DNA of 64,000 bases from an alpha proteobacterium AAP38 (GTDB taxonomy: Bacteria; Pseudomonadota; Alphaproteobacteria; Azospirillales; Azospirillaceae). Below the pieces are notes generated by a model that did not search any database, was not told the DNA's origin, and saw nothing but the letters and a program-made list of their open reading frames with translations. Position 1 is the stretch's first letter; each line of letters begins with the position of its first letter. Both the position numbers and the translations under genes were made by a program. The stretch is taken from the NCBI GenBank assembly GCA_001296005.1, contig LJHR01000005.1, positions 310,001 through 374,000 on the forward strand, written 5' to 3'. Of this stretch, positions 43,102 through 52,693 are shown piece by piece.

Positions 43102-44732
43102 TCCGTAACCCGATCCTGCCCGGCTTCAACCCGGACCCGTCCATCATCCGGGTCGGGGCCGACTATTATATCGCCACCTCCACCTTTGAATGGTTTCCGG
43201 GGGTGCAGATCCATCACTCCCGCGACCTTGTGCATTGGCGCCTGCTGTCCCGGCCCCTGAACCGGCCTGCGCAACTGAACATGCTGGGCGCGCCCGACAG
43301 TTGCGGTGTCTGGGCGCCCTGCCTGACCCATGCCGATGGCCTGTTTTATCTGATTTACACCGACGTGAAGCGATATGGCCGCACGACGGTAGGCGGGGCG
43401 TCGGGCGCTTCACTGCGCGATTTCCACAATTATCTGGTCACCTGCGACCGGATCGATGGTGAATGGTCCGATCCCGTCCATCTGAACAGCAGCGGTTTCG
43501 ACCCCTCGCTGTTCCATGATGATGACGGGCGCAAATATCTGCTGAACATGCTGTGGGACCACCGGCCCGGTCGCAACCGCTTTGCCGGCATCGTGGCTCA
43601 GGAATATTGCCCGAAGACCCGCACCCTGATCGGGGAGCGGCAGTTGATCTTCAAGGGCACGGCCCTGGGCCTGACGGAGGCACCGCATCTCTATAAACGC
43701 GACGGCTGGTATTATCTGCTGACGGCTGAGGGGGGGACCGGCTGGAACCATGCCGTGACCATGGCGCGGTCCCGCCACCTTACCGGCCCTTATGACCTGC
43801 ACCCCGACACCTACATCCTCAGTTCTCGCACCCGTCCCGACGCACCGTTGCAGCGGGCGGGCCATGCCGATCTGGTGGAAACGGCGGATGGCGATACCTA
43901 TGCCGTCTATCTCTGTGGCCGGCCCTTGCCCAACCGGGGCCGTTGCATCCTGGGCCGGGAAACCGCGATCCAGCGCATGATCTGGGGCGACGACGGCTGG
44001 CTGCGAACTGTGGACGGGCAGGGGCTGCCCAGCCTGACGACGCCGTCACCCGGTCTGCCATCGCATCCATTCCCCACCATCCCGGCCCGCACGGATTTCG
44101 ATGGCCCGTCATTGCCCGTCGATTTCCAATGGCTGCGCAGCCCCTATCCCGATGAATTGTTCAGCCTGACCACTCGCCCCGGCTGGCTGCGTCTTTTCGG
44201 TCGTGAAACGATCGGCAGCCTTTATCGTCAAGCCCTTGTCGCCCGCCGCCTGCAATCCTTCTGTGTCAGCGTCTCGACCCATATGGATTTCGAACCCAGC
44301 CATTTCCAGCAGGCGGCAGGCCTCGTCTGTTACTATGGCGGAACGAAATTCCACTATCTCCATGTCAGCCATGAGGATGGGGTGGGAAAGCATCTGCGTG
44401 TCATGTCGGCCCTGCCGGACAGTACCCAGGCCGACGCCTTCACCGATCCCATCCCGCTGCCCCCCGGCCCCTTCAGCCTGCGCGCCGAACTGGATCAGGA
44501 ACGGCTGCGCTTTGCCTATCGGCTTGAAGGCGGGGACTGGATCTGGCTGCCGCAGATATTCGACGCCAGCATCCTGTCGGACGAGGCGACCAGCCCTGGC
44601 GCGCCGAATTTCACGGGGGCCTTCGTGGGTATGGCCTGTCAGGATATGGCCGGCACCGGCCATCCGGCGGATTTCGACTGGTTCGACTATACTGACCGCG
44701 ATTATCTGCCGGACCCGGCGCGACTGGCCTGA
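43098..44732 (+). CDS. GH43 beta-xylosidase/arabinofuranosidase
   Basis: The 544-residue five-bladed propeller has the catalytic trio in usual context: Asp13 in NPILPGFNPDPS, Asp135 in SSGFDPSLF, and Glu194 in GLTEAPHLYK. A C-terminal beta-sandwich (GH43 C2 domain, from about residue 330) ends in FDWFDYT. It has no signal peptide, so it acts on imported oligosaccharides. Its 3' end overlaps the convergent GPH gene by 31 nt, leaving no room for a separate terminator. Confidence 0.92.
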   Translation: MIRNPILPGFNPDPSIIRVGADYYIATSTFEWFPGVQIHHSRDLVHWRLLSRPLNRPAQLNMLGAPDSCGVWAPCLTHADGLFYLIYTDVKRYGRTTVGGASGASLRDFHNYLVTCDRIDGEWSDPVHLNSSGFDPSLFHDDDGRKYLLNMLWDHRPGRNRFAGIVAQEYCPKTRTLIGERQLIFKGTALGLTEAPHLYKRDGWYYLLTAEGGTGWNHAVTMARSRHLTGPYDLHPDTYILSSRTRPDAPLQRAGHADLVETADGDTYAVYLCGRPLPNRGRCILGRETAIQRMIWGDDGWLRTVDGQGLPSLTTPSPGLPSHPFPTIPARTDFDGPSLPVDFQWLRSPYPDELFSLTTRPGWLRLFGRETIGSLYRQALVARRLQSFCVSVSTHMDFEPSHFQQAAGLVCYYGGTKFHYLHVSHEDGVGKHLRVMSALPDSTQADAFTDPIPLPPGPFSLRAELDQERLRFAYRLEGGDWIWLPQIFDASILSDEATSPGAPNFTGAFVGMACQDMAGTGHPADFDWFDYTDRDYLPDPARLA

Positions 44733-46045
44733 TTGTCGCCCAGCCCCGGACTGTGCCGGGTCAAGTGGCGCAGGGGCAGCAGGCTGAACAGCAGGATGGC
44801 GGCGGGAAGCAGGGCGAACAGCACGGGGATGACCGCCACCGTGCCGGCCGCCTGTGCCCCGCCCCCCTCCACATACCCCGCCACGCCCAGCATCAGGGCC
44901 GCCAGCGCCCCGCCCAGCGCCATGCCCAGCTTTTCCCCCGCCACCCAGACGCCGGCGAACAGGCCCGCATGCCGCACCCCGGCCTGACCCTCCGCCGCCT
45001 CCGTCGCGGCGGGCAGCAGGGTGAGGGGCAGGAGTTGTTGCCCCGCCTGTCCCACGCCGGCCAGGAAGGTCGCGATGCAGGCCAGCACCACATCCTGCGC
45101 CGCGACTGCATAAAGCGTGGCGGTCCCGCCCGCACAGACCAGCGTGGCCAGAAGATAGGCGGGCAGGCTGCCCAACCGCGCCCGGATGCGGACCCAGAGC
45201 GGCATGGTCAGGATCGACCCCGCTGTCAGCGACACGAACAGCACGGCCACCATATCGCCCGGCGCCTTCATGACATGCTGTACCGCATAGGGCAGCAGGG
45301 CCGCCGTCACAGCAATGGCCACCATCTGCACCACATAGGTGACCCAGAGCCAGCGATAGGGACGGTTGGCCAGCAGATGGCGTAGCGGGCTTTCCGCCGC
45401 CATGGCCGCCGGTGGCCTATCCTGCCGGAACCCGCGCGCGGCAAAGGCCGCCAGCAGCATGACCGCACTGCACAGCAGGGCCAGCACCATCCCCATCTGA
45501 GCAAAGCCGGCCCGCCCGCCACCGCCCGCCTGCACCAGCGCCGGGGCCAGCCCGCCCGCTGCCAGTACACCGACGCCGACAAAGGCCATGCGCCAGGCGA
45601 CCACCCGCGTACGCTGTGCCGGATCGTCCGACACCTCCCCCGGCAGCGTGACGAAGGGAATGGCGAAGATCGAATAGGCGCTGGTGGACACCAGAAAGGC
45701 CAGCGTGACAAAGCCCAGCGTCAGGCGCCAATCGTCCAGCACCGGCGGCGCGAACAGCATCATGAAACAGGGTGGCAGCAGCACGGCACCGGCCAGCAGC
45801 CAGGGCCAGCGCCGGCCCGACCGCCGCTTGGTGCGGTCCGACAGCATGCCCACGGCGGGATCGAACAGAAACTCCCACAGCTTGGGCACCAGCACCGCCA
45901 GCCCCGCCCAGGCAGGCGGCACCGACAATGTCTCCGTCAGGAAGAACAGCAGCAGCAATTGCGGCGCGACCACGAAACTGGCCGCCGCGATGGACCCTGT
46001 GCCATAGGCCAGGGCGCGGCCATGCGTGATGGGGGAAGCGGACAT
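44702..46045 (-). CDS. GPH-family sugar:cation symporter
   Basis: The 447-residue carrier has 12 segments, the LWEFLFDPAVGMLSDRTKRRSGRRWP block after TM2 (read in two parts) and FVTLPGEVSDDPAQRTRV, both typical of GPH symporters. GGAGG lies 7 nt before the ATG at 46045. It is the last gene of the six-gene operon that starts at the cytochrome c gene (52669). Confidence 0.87.
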   Translation of the reverse strand: MSASPITHGRALAYGTGSIAAASFVVAPQLLLLFFLTETLSVPPAWAGLAVLVPKLWEFLFDPAVGMLSDRTKRRSGRRWPWLLAGAVLLPPCFMMLFAPPVLDDWRLTLGFVTLAFLVSTSAYSIFAIPFVTLPGEVSDDPAQRTRVVAWRMAFVGVGVLAAGGLAPALVQAGGGGRAGFAQMGMVLALLCSAVMLLAAFAARGFRQDRPPAAMAAESPLRHLLANRPYRWLWVTYVVQMVAIAVTAALLPYAVQHVMKAPGDMVAVLFVSLTAGSILTMPLWVRIRARLGSLPAYLLATLVCAGGTATLYAVAAQDVVLACIATFLAGVGQAGQQLLPLTLLPAATEAAEGQAGVRHAGLFAGVWVAGEKLGMALGGALAALMLGVAGYVEGGGAQAAGTVAVIPVLFALLPAAILLFSLLPLRHLTRHSPGLGDNQASRAGSGR

Positions 46046-46065
46046 CAGGGGGCCTCCAGGGCCGT

Positions 46066-47418
46066 TTATCTCACCAGCCAACGCAGCAGGCGGCGGTGCA
46101 GATCATTCAGCGGCGGGCGAATGATGCGGTCGGTGCGGGGCCAGCCCCGCTGGAACACCGGCTTCAGATGGCTGAAATTGTCAAAACCGTCCTGGCCGTG
46201 ATACCGGCCCATCCCGCTGGGTCCGACGCCACCGAACGGCAGGCTGTCGACCGCGACATGGATCAGCGTGTCATTCACTGTCACGCCCCCGGCCCAGCTC
46301 TGATCCAGCGCCCGGTCGATCAGGGCGCGGTCGCGTCCGAACAGGTACATGGCCAGCGGCCTTTCCCCCCGCCGGATGCGGTCCAGCGCATCCTCTACCC
46401 GGTCATAGGGGATGATGGGCAGCAGCGGCGCGAATATCTCCTCCCGCATGACCGCAAGATCGTCGGGCGGATCGATCAGGGCATGGGCACTGGCGGCCAG
46501 ACGCTCCACCCGCACGCCGCGTTCAACAGCCTCGCTTAGCAGCGCACCGGCCCGCTGCCGCCCGCGTTCGCCGAAAACATTGCTCATCTCCGTCGGGAAA
46601 TAGGCCTTCACCTTGGCCCTCAGGGCGGCCAGGAATGGTTCCATCTCTGCACGGGGCAGCAGCACATGGTCGGGCGCGACACAGGTCTGGCCGGCATTGG
46701 TGAATTTGCCATAGGCAATGTCCGCCGCCGCACCGGCCAGATCGGCCCCCGGCAGGATGATGGCCGGCGATTTCCCGCCCAGTTCCAGGGTGACCGGCGT
46801 CAAATTCTCCGCTGCCGCCATCATCACCATCCGCCCCACGCGGGTGGAACCGGTGAACAGCAGATGGTCGAACGGCAGGCGGCTGAACCGTTCCCCCATG
46901 TCCGGCCCGCCCGTAACCACGGTGACCACACCGGGCGGCAGCACATCGGCCACCATTTCGGCGATCAGGGCCGTGGTACGCGGCGTCAGTTCGGATGGTT
47001 TCAGCAGGGCGCGGTTACCCGCCGCCAGGATGCAGGCCAAGGGACACAGGGCCAGTTGCAACGGATAGTTCCAGGGTGCGATGACCCCCACCACGCCCAA
47101 CGGCTGCGGCTGTACCCAGGCGCGGCCGGGTTGCAATGGTAGCGGCACCGACCGCCGCCGCCGCTTCATCCAGCCTTTCAGCCGCGACGCGCTGTGCCGC
47201 AGGGCCGAAACCGTGACGAACAGTTCCGCGAACAGCGTCTCGTGCGCCAACCGTCCCCCGAAATCCGCATCGATTGCAGCCACGAAATCCCCTTGCCGGC
47301 GGGCAAGCCCGTCGGCCAGGGCGTGAAGCCAACCCCGCCGCGTTGCCGCATCGGGGTTGGGATCGGCCATCACGGCGTCGCGAAGCCGCGTAAAGGCTTC
47401 ATTCAGTTGATCATGCAT
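46066..47418 (-). CDS. Aldehyde dehydrogenase, coniferyl-aldehyde-dehydrogenase type
   Basis: The 450-residue enzyme has the ALDH core: GVVGVIAPWNYPL, LLFTGSTRVG, the general-base Glu in LELGGKSPAI, and the catalytic Cys in NAGQTCVAPDHV (the APD variant is typical of CalB-like coniferyl aldehyde dehydrogenases), with PFGGVGPSGMG near the end. It oxidises an aldehyde to an acid with NAD(P)+. Start choices are 47427, 47424 and 47418; the last has AGGA at workable distance. In its operon it may oxidise an aldehyde released by the PLP enzyme. Confidence 0.9.
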   Translation of the reverse strand: MHDQLNEAFTRLRDAVMADPNPDAATRRGWLHALADGLARRQGDFVAAIDADFGGRLAHETLFAELFVTVSALRHSASRLKGWMKRRRRSVPLPLQPGRAWVQPQPLGVVGVIAPWNYPLQLALCPLACILAAGNRALLKPSELTPRTTALIAEMVADVLPPGVVTVVTGGPDMGERFSRLPFDHLLFTGSTRVGRMVMMAAAENLTPVTLELGGKSPAIILPGADLAGAAADIAYGKFTNAGQTCVAPDHVLLPRAEMEPFLAALRAKVKAYFPTEMSNVFGERGRQRAGALLSEAVERGVRVERLAASAHALIDPPDDLAVMREEIFAPLLPIIPYDRVEDALDRIRRGERPLAMYLFGRDRALIDRALDQSWAGGVTVNDTLIHVAVDSLPFGGVGPSGMGRYHGQDGFDNFSHLKPVFQRGWPRTDRIIRPPLNDLHRRLLRWLVR

Positions 47419-47435
47419 GGACATCATCCTACCGG

Positions 47436-49673
47436 TCAGTATTGCCAGCGGAAATAGCCGCCGATGCGCCGGGGGCGGCCATAATTGACGGCATCCAGGC
47501 CGAAGCTTTCCAGGTTGTTGATGTCCACGACATAATCCTTGTCGAACAGGTTGGCCACAGTGATACCCGCCCCGATGGCGCCATCATCGCTGGTCCAGCC
47601 CAGGGTGACATCGGCCAGCCAGTAACCGGACTGCGACAGGCGTTCCAGATTGCGGCTGTCGAAATAGACCCTGGAGCGGTAGGAGAGATTGGCCGTCAGC
47701 CCGATCTCACCGATCCCGTCCAGCCGCTGGCTGTGCGACACGGTACCCGTCAACGACCAGCGCGGGGTGGAGGGCAGGCGGTTGCCGTTCAGATCCTCTC
47801 CGCGCGACACGAAATCCTTATATTCCGCATCGATCAGCGACCCGGACAGACCCAGTTCCAGCCCGGCAACCGGCAGGGCCGTCATCTCGAACTCCAGGCC
47901 CAGGATGCGGGCGCTGGCGGCATTGTCGAAGGTCTGGACTGTCAATCCGTCGCGTTCGATCAACTGGAAAACCTGCAAATCCTGGTAATCGTAATAGAAG
48001 CCCGACAGGTTGAGGCGCAGGCGACGGTTCAGCCATTCGGTCTTGGTCCCCACCTCGAACGCGTCCACCGTCTCGTCATCATAGGGTTCAAGGTCCGCCG
48101 GATCACGGGTATAGCCACCGAAGAATCCACCGCTTTTGTAGCCGCGATTATAGCTGGCATAGGCCATGGCATCGTCGGACAGGGTCAATGCTGCGGCTAG
48201 CCGGCCTGATACGCTGTCGAAGGATTTGTCGGCAGACAGGTCGAACAGCTCCACCGCCTGCTCCACCGTGCTGGCATAATGGAAATCCTTCTTGTCCTTG
48301 GAATAGCGCAGGCCCGCCGTCAGGGTCAGGCGCTCGGTAGCGCTGAAATCCACCTGCCCGAAGGCGGCATAGCCGTCCGTGGTCTGGCGATAGGGAAAGC
48401 CGACCATGGCCACATTATTTTCAACCGACAGGCCGGTTGGATTGTCGGGCGTGGTGAACAGGGGGCGCAGGTCGCGCAGCACGTCATACTGGCTGTCGGT
48501 ATCCAGGTAATCATGCAGGTAATAAAGGCCCGCGACGGCCTTCACCTTGTCGGTCGGGGCGGCCTCCAGGCGCAATTCCTGGGAGAAGTCGCGCTGCTTG
48601 GCCAAATAGGTCGTTTCGATCAGGCGGCCCGGACTGGCGTCCGTATCCTCCACATCATTGCGCTTGGCATGGTCCCAGGCGGTGATGGAATAGAGCGTGA
48701 CGCCCGGCAGATCCCAGCGAAGGTTCAAGGTGGCGCCGATCAGGTCGACGCGGTCCTTGCCGTCCAGATTGTAATCGCCCTTATAGGGATCGCCATCCGT
48801 GTCGGCATAGCCCAACGCGTCGGTACAGCCGCCCGATGCATAAAGCCCGGCGGCACACAGCCCGTCCGGGCCGGCGGCGGCGGGAATGCCGGGGAGCAGG
48901 GGACGCGACTGCGCATGGATACTGTCCCCCCGGTTGCGCCCGCCATGCACTTGCAACAGCGCCTCGAACCCGTCGGACGGGGTCAGCAGCAGGCTGCCAC
49001 GACCGGCCCAGCGATCGGTATCGTTGACATGGCGTCCTGTGACCCGGTTAAGGGTGCGGCCATCATCGCGTTCCCAGATGCCGGCGATGCGCATCGCGGC
49101 CTTGTCTTCCACCAGGGGTGCGTTGGTGGCGGCCTGCGCCGTGATGGCGTTGTAACGGCCATAATCGATGCGGCCCTCACCGCCGACGGTGAAATCCGGG
49201 CGGCGGGTGGTGACATTGATGGTGCCGCCCGTGGTGTTACGGCCATAGAGCGTGCCCTGTGGCCCTTTCAGCACCTCCACCTGCGCCAGATCGAAGAACT
49301 GTCCCGTCTGTGCCAGGGGGGAGGCGACATAGGCGCCATCGACATAGATGCCGACCGCCCCCGCCGCATTGGCGTTGAAGTCCGACAGGCCGACACCCCG
49401 GATGAAGATTTTCGGGTTGGCGGACGCATCGGTGCTCTGGATCATCAGGCCGGGCGCCAGCTTGCCCAGATCCTGCACGTCGCGCACACCCTGGTCCAGC
49501 AGCGCCGCACCCGACAGGGCGGTGACGCTGACGGGCACATCCTGCATGTTCTGCTGCCGCTTCTGGGCGGTGACGACAATTTCCTCCAGCACCACCAGCT
49601 CCTGTGCCGTGGCGGGCAGGGCGGTGATAACGGCACCGGACAGCAGCAAGAGTTTCAACCCATTGTTCTTCAT
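47436..49673 (-). CDS. TonB-dependent outer membrane receptor
   Basis: The 745-residue receptor has a signal peptide (MKNNGLKLLLLSGAVITALPATAQ), a VVLEEIVVTAQKRQQN plug start, the plug core VEVLKGPQGTLYGRNTTGG, and a final strand ending in GGYFRWQY. It lacks FecIR partners. The gene lies 56 nt after the PLP enzyme gene and 17 nt before the aldehyde dehydrogenase gene on the same strand, so it belongs to the six-gene operon. The cargo is unknown. Confidence 0.9.
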   Translation of the reverse strand: MKNNGLKLLLLSGAVITALPATAQELVVLEEIVVTAQKRQQNMQDVPVSVTALSGAALLDQGVRDVQDLGKLAPGLMIQSTDASANPKIFIRGVGLSDFNANAAGAVGIYVDGAYVASPLAQTGQFFDLAQVEVLKGPQGTLYGRNTTGGTINVTTRRPDFTVGGEGRIDYGRYNAITAQAATNAPLVEDKAAMRIAGIWERDDGRTLNRVTGRHVNDTDRWAGRGSLLLTPSDGFEALLQVHGGRNRGDSIHAQSRPLLPGIPAAAGPDGLCAAGLYASGGCTDALGYADTDGDPYKGDYNLDGKDRVDLIGATLNLRWDLPGVTLYSITAWDHAKRNDVEDTDASPGRLIETTYLAKQRDFSQELRLEAAPTDKVKAVAGLYYLHDYLDTDSQYDVLRDLRPLFTTPDNPTGLSVENNVAMVGFPYRQTTDGYAAFGQVDFSATERLTLTAGLRYSKDKKDFHYASTVEQAVELFDLSADKSFDSVSGRLAAALTLSDDAMAYASYNRGYKSGGFFGGYTRDPADLEPYDDETVDAFEVGTKTEWLNRRLRLNLSGFYYDYQDLQVFQLIERDGLTVQTFDNAASARILGLEFEMTALPVAGLELGLSGSLIDAEYKDFVSRGEDLNGNRLPSTPRWSLTGTVSHSQRLDGIGEIGLTANLSYRSRVYFDSRNLERLSQSGYWLADVTLGWTSDDGAIGAGITVANLFDKDYVVDINNLESFGLDAVNYGRPRRIGGYFRWQY

Positions 49674-49729
49674 GGCATTTCCCCTGTTCAGACAACCCTG
49701 TTCATCGCATGCGGCATTCGCCGCTTTGT

Positions 49730-50887
49730 TCAGGCCGATGCCGGAAAGACCGGCCAGGCCTGTGTGATCTCCCCCCCGTCAAAAACGGTGAGGGAGCCGA
49801 ACTGCAGGAAAAGCGCCTCCGACTGTCGGGGACGCAAAAACAGCCAGTCACCGGGCTGCCGGGCTGGGGCGTGTGGCCCCAGCCAGCATTCCTGGTTACT
49901 GGACGGTCCGAAGATGGCGCTGCGCCGCAGGCCCGTGGGCCAGACGGGGTCGGCCAGCCAGTTGCCGCCATGGATGAAATGCGCCTGTGCATGCCCCGCA
50001 AACAGCCGGGCAGGCAGGCTGCCCAGGCCCAGCACGCGGGCGGGATGCGCGACCTTCAAAATGGGTGTGGCGATGAAACAGGCCGGCACATGGTGCGACA
50101 GCGTGCCAATGTCGAAATCCGACGGCTTCACGAACGCCGATCCGATGGCCAGATCATTGGCCGGGCTGCACATGGCATGCAGGGCATAGGTCGGGCTGCC
50201 GGCACTGTTCAGCAGCGGGTCCGCCACCCCGCGTGACCGCAGCACCCCTGCCATCGCCGCATAATCCCGGCACATGGCGGCAAAGGCCCGTGACCGGATA
50301 CCCATTGCCGGGGGCAGCTTGGCCAGATGCGGATCATAGCCCATCAGGCCGGTAAGGCGGATTTCCGGTCCGGCCCGGTCCAGAAGGGCCGCCAGGGCCG
50401 CCGGTCCTGCCACCCCGCCGCGATGCAGGCCGACATCCACCTCCACCGCCGCATCCAGCGTAATCCCCAGGCTGCGGGCAAGGGCGGCGTACTGGTCCAG
50501 CCGCTCCACATTATCGATCAACCAGCGCGGGCCAGGCCCGTCGATCCCGGCTTCGTCGTAATAGGCACGGGCAGCACCCACCGGCAGCGGCTTGCCCAAC
50601 AGGATATCCGACGTCGGATCAACCTCCTGCATCGACAGCAGCATGGCCCGGCTGAAGACCATGGTGCGGTTGCTGTTCAGCGACGCTGACAGGTGGCGCA
50701 GCAGCGGCGCGCAGGGTAGTGACTTCACCACCAGCCGCACCGCCGCCCCACCACGCAGCGTATCGGCCACCGCCCTGATATTCGTATCCAGCCGTGACCG
50801 GTCCAGGATCAGAACCGGTTCGGCAATCCGGGCACGGTCTAACGCGGCGGACAGGGACGCGAAATAGGCGGCGGGCGCGTCAGGCAT
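49730..50887 (-). CDS. Fold-type III PLP enzyme (alanine racemase-N / D-threonine aldolase-like)
   Basis: The 385-residue protein has the alanine-racemase-type barrel: VLILDRSRLDTNIRAVADTL, then LVVKSLPCAPLLRHL with the PLP-binding Lys, and AVEVDVGLHRGG, the usual substrate-facing strand. A DSD1-like C-terminal sandwich follows (FIHGGNWLADPVWPTG, then GDWLFLRPRQSEALF). Relatives cleave D-3-hydroxy-amino acids to glycine plus an aldehyde, or dehydrate D-serine. The ATG at 50887 overlaps the flavoprotein stop by 8 nt. An upstream in-frame ATG exists, but the overlap favours this start. Confidence 0.82.
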   Translation of the reverse strand: MPDAPAAYFASLSAALDRARIAEPVLILDRSRLDTNIRAVADTLRGGAAVRLVVKSLPCAPLLRHLSASLNSNRTMVFSRAMLLSMQEVDPTSDILLGKPLPVGAARAYYDEAGIDGPGPRWLIDNVERLDQYAALARSLGITLDAAVEVDVGLHRGGVAGPAALAALLDRAGPEIRLTGLMGYDPHLAKLPPAMGIRSRAFAAMCRDYAAMAGVLRSRGVADPLLNSAGSPTYALHAMCSPANDLAIGSAFVKPSDFDIGTLSHHVPACFIATPILKVAHPARVLGLGSLPARLFAGHAQAHFIHGGNWLADPVWPTGLRRSAIFGPSSNQECWLGPHAPARQPGDWLFLRPRQSEALFLQFGSLTVFDGGEITQAWPVFPASA

Positions 50888-52286
50888 CGGCGAACACCCC
50901 GCGCAGATAATCATTCAGAAACCGCCCTTCCGGGTCCATCTGCCGGCGCAGGTCGGCGGCATCGTTGAACCTTGGGTAAAGGGCGGCGAAATCGGCGCGT
51001 TTCAGGCTGTTCAGCTTGCCCCAGTGCGGCCGCCCGCCATGCCGGCGCAGAATCGGCTCCACCAGCTGATACAGGAAATCATACTGATCCTTGTAATAGG
51101 CATGGACGGCGATGGACCCCGTCATCCGGCCCTGGAACGGCGACAGCCAGGCATCGTCGGGGGCGACGACCCGCGCCTCGATGGGGAAGAACACATCGTT
51201 GCGCTGCCCCTCAATGGCGGCGATTACCTCTTTCAACGCCTCGATCTGTGCTTCCAGCGGCAAATGAAACTCCATCTCGTTGAAGCGCACGGGCCGTTCG
51301 TTGGACAGCAGCCGCCAGCTTTCATCCACCACCCGTTCCGGCTCCAGCCCTGACATGACCTGCCGTGCCACCCGTCGGCGCAGGGTCGGCGACCAGCCAA
51401 GCCAGTCGCGCAGCTTTTTAAGGTCCAGCAGGGCCTCATTATCCTGTGCGGGCGGCCGTACCGTGGCCGGCGCATCCGTTTCGTCATGGGTGATGACGGC
51501 GGTCATATCGGTGAAAGGCAGGTAGTAGAATTCGATATTGCGGTGGGCCTGATGCAGGCGGGGCCAATCGGCCAATGTCTGTTCCAGCGGTTGTAGCCAG
51601 ACATTCCGCTCCACCCGCTTTAACGGGCTGTTCTGCAAGGTCACCTGTGTGACGATGCCAAAGGCACCCAGGCCCATGCGCGCCGCCTGAAACAACTCCG
51701 CATTACGTGCGACATCGCAATCAAGAATGTCACCGCGCCCGGTGACCAGACGCAGGGCCGTGATATTGCCGTGCAGGGCGGGCAGGGTGGCGCCTGTACC
51801 ATGGGTGCCCGTGGCGGTGGCGCCGGCCAGCGATTGCTTGTTGATATCGGGCAGGTTCGGCATTTCCTGCCCGATCCCGGCCAATGCAGCGCCCAGATCG
51901 GCCAGCCTTGTACCACCCCAGGCCACCGCTGTGCTGGTGGCCTTGTCATGGGTGATCAGGCCTGTCATCCGGTCCAGCGTGATCAGGGTGCCGGGCGTGG
52001 GCACCAGGGGCATGAAGGAATGGCCCGATCCCACCGCGCGCAGCGGACCGGGTGCCGTGCGCACCAGCGCTGCCAACTCATCCTCGCTGCCGGGTGCCGC
52101 GCGCTGCGCCGGATAGGCGTGCTGAATGCCGGACCAGTTGCGCCACAGCAGCCGGCCTGCCTCATCCTGGCCCGGCGGTGCGGGTGGCTCTGGCTGCACA
52201 CCCACCCGGCTGGCGGCCCACCCGCCGGCGCCGGCCACCGCTGCCACACCCGCCATGCCAAGGAAAAGCGAACGCCGTGAAACCAT
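50880..52286 (-). CDS. Tat-exported FAD oxidase/dehydrogenase, aldonolactone-oxidase (VAO) family
   Basis: The 468-residue protein has a clear Tat signal (SRRSLFLGMAGVAAVAGAG), the FAD-binding motif GSGHSFMPL with the His that carries covalent FAD in this family, GATATGTHGTG, and the C-terminal RPHWGKLN motif of sugar-lactone oxidases (L-gulono- or D-arabinono-1,4-lactone type). It acts in the periplasm. The cytochrome c gene ends 11 nt before it and probably encodes its electron acceptor. Starts at 52289 and 52286 are both possible. Confidence 0.9.
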   Translation of the reverse strand: MVSRRSLFLGMAGVAAVAGAGGWAASRVGVQPEPPAPPGQDEAGRLLWRNWSGIQHAYPAQRAAPGSEDELAALVRTAPGPLRAVGSGHSFMPLVPTPGTLITLDRMTGLITHDKATSTAVAWGGTRLADLGAALAGIGQEMPNLPDINKQSLAGATATGTHGTGATLPALHGNITALRLVTGRGDILDCDVARNAELFQAARMGLGAFGIVTQVTLQNSPLKRVERNVWLQPLEQTLADWPRLHQAHRNIEFYYLPFTDMTAVITHDETDAPATVRPPAQDNEALLDLKKLRDWLGWSPTLRRRVARQVMSGLEPERVVDESWRLLSNERPVRFNEMEFHLPLEAQIEALKEVIAAIEGQRNDVFFPIEARVVAPDDAWLSPFQGRMTGSIAVHAYYKDQYDFLYQLVEPILRRHGGRPHWGKLNSLKRADFAALYPRFNDAADLRRQMDPEGRFLNDYLRGVFADA

Positions 52287-52297
52287 CATTTCCCCTT

Positions 52298-52669
52298 TCA
52301 GCGCGGCGGCTGGCTCATGAACAGGATCAGGGCGGTGTAATCCTCCGGCGTGCAGGCAAAGCATTGCCCCCCTGCCGGCATACCATTCACGCCCTCAACA
52401 ATATTCTTAAGAAGCACCGGCATCCCCTTGTTCAGGCGTGGTTTCCATTGCTCCACAACACCCGTCAGCGGCGCCCCGCTATCCGCCATCGTGTGGCAGG
52501 CAAGGCAGGATGCGGCATAGATCTCCGCCAATCGCGGATCGGCGGGACGCAGGGCGGCAATGGTGGCGGCATCCGGCGGCGGTGTTTCCTTCTGTCCGCA
52601 GGCCCCCAGGCACAGGAACGCAAGGCAAAGCAATCCCCGCAGCGCCCGTACGCTCAAAGGCGTCGTCAT
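52298..52669 (-). CDS. Lipoprotein cytochrome c (cytochrome c5-like)
   Basis: The 123-residue protein has a lipoprotein signal with lipobox LCLGAC, one haem site CLACH, a likely axial Met in GMPAGG, and a second Cys pair in GQCFAC as in cytochromes c5. Anchored in the periplasm, it should take electrons from the adjacent Tat-exported flavoprotein. It is the first gene of the six-gene operon, preceded by the large palindrome. Confidence 0.88.
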   Translation of the reverse strand: MTTPLSVRALRGLLCLAFLCLGACGQKETPPPDAATIAALRPADPRLAEIYAASCLACHTMADSGAPLTGVVEQWKPRLNKGMPVLLKNIVEGVNGMPAGGQCFACTPEDYTALILFMSQPPR

Positions 52670-52693
52670 GGCACCCCTATCAATGATGGCTTG

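Noticed and set aside
47436-49673. Siderophore or iron receptor
   Set aside because: No FecIR, siderophore or iron-uptake genes and no Fur-like box seen; it is embedded in a catabolic operon.
48279-50189. Plus-strand open frame (636 codons) over a TonB receptor
   Set aside because: It is antisense to a receptor with a full plug and barrel; no family features.
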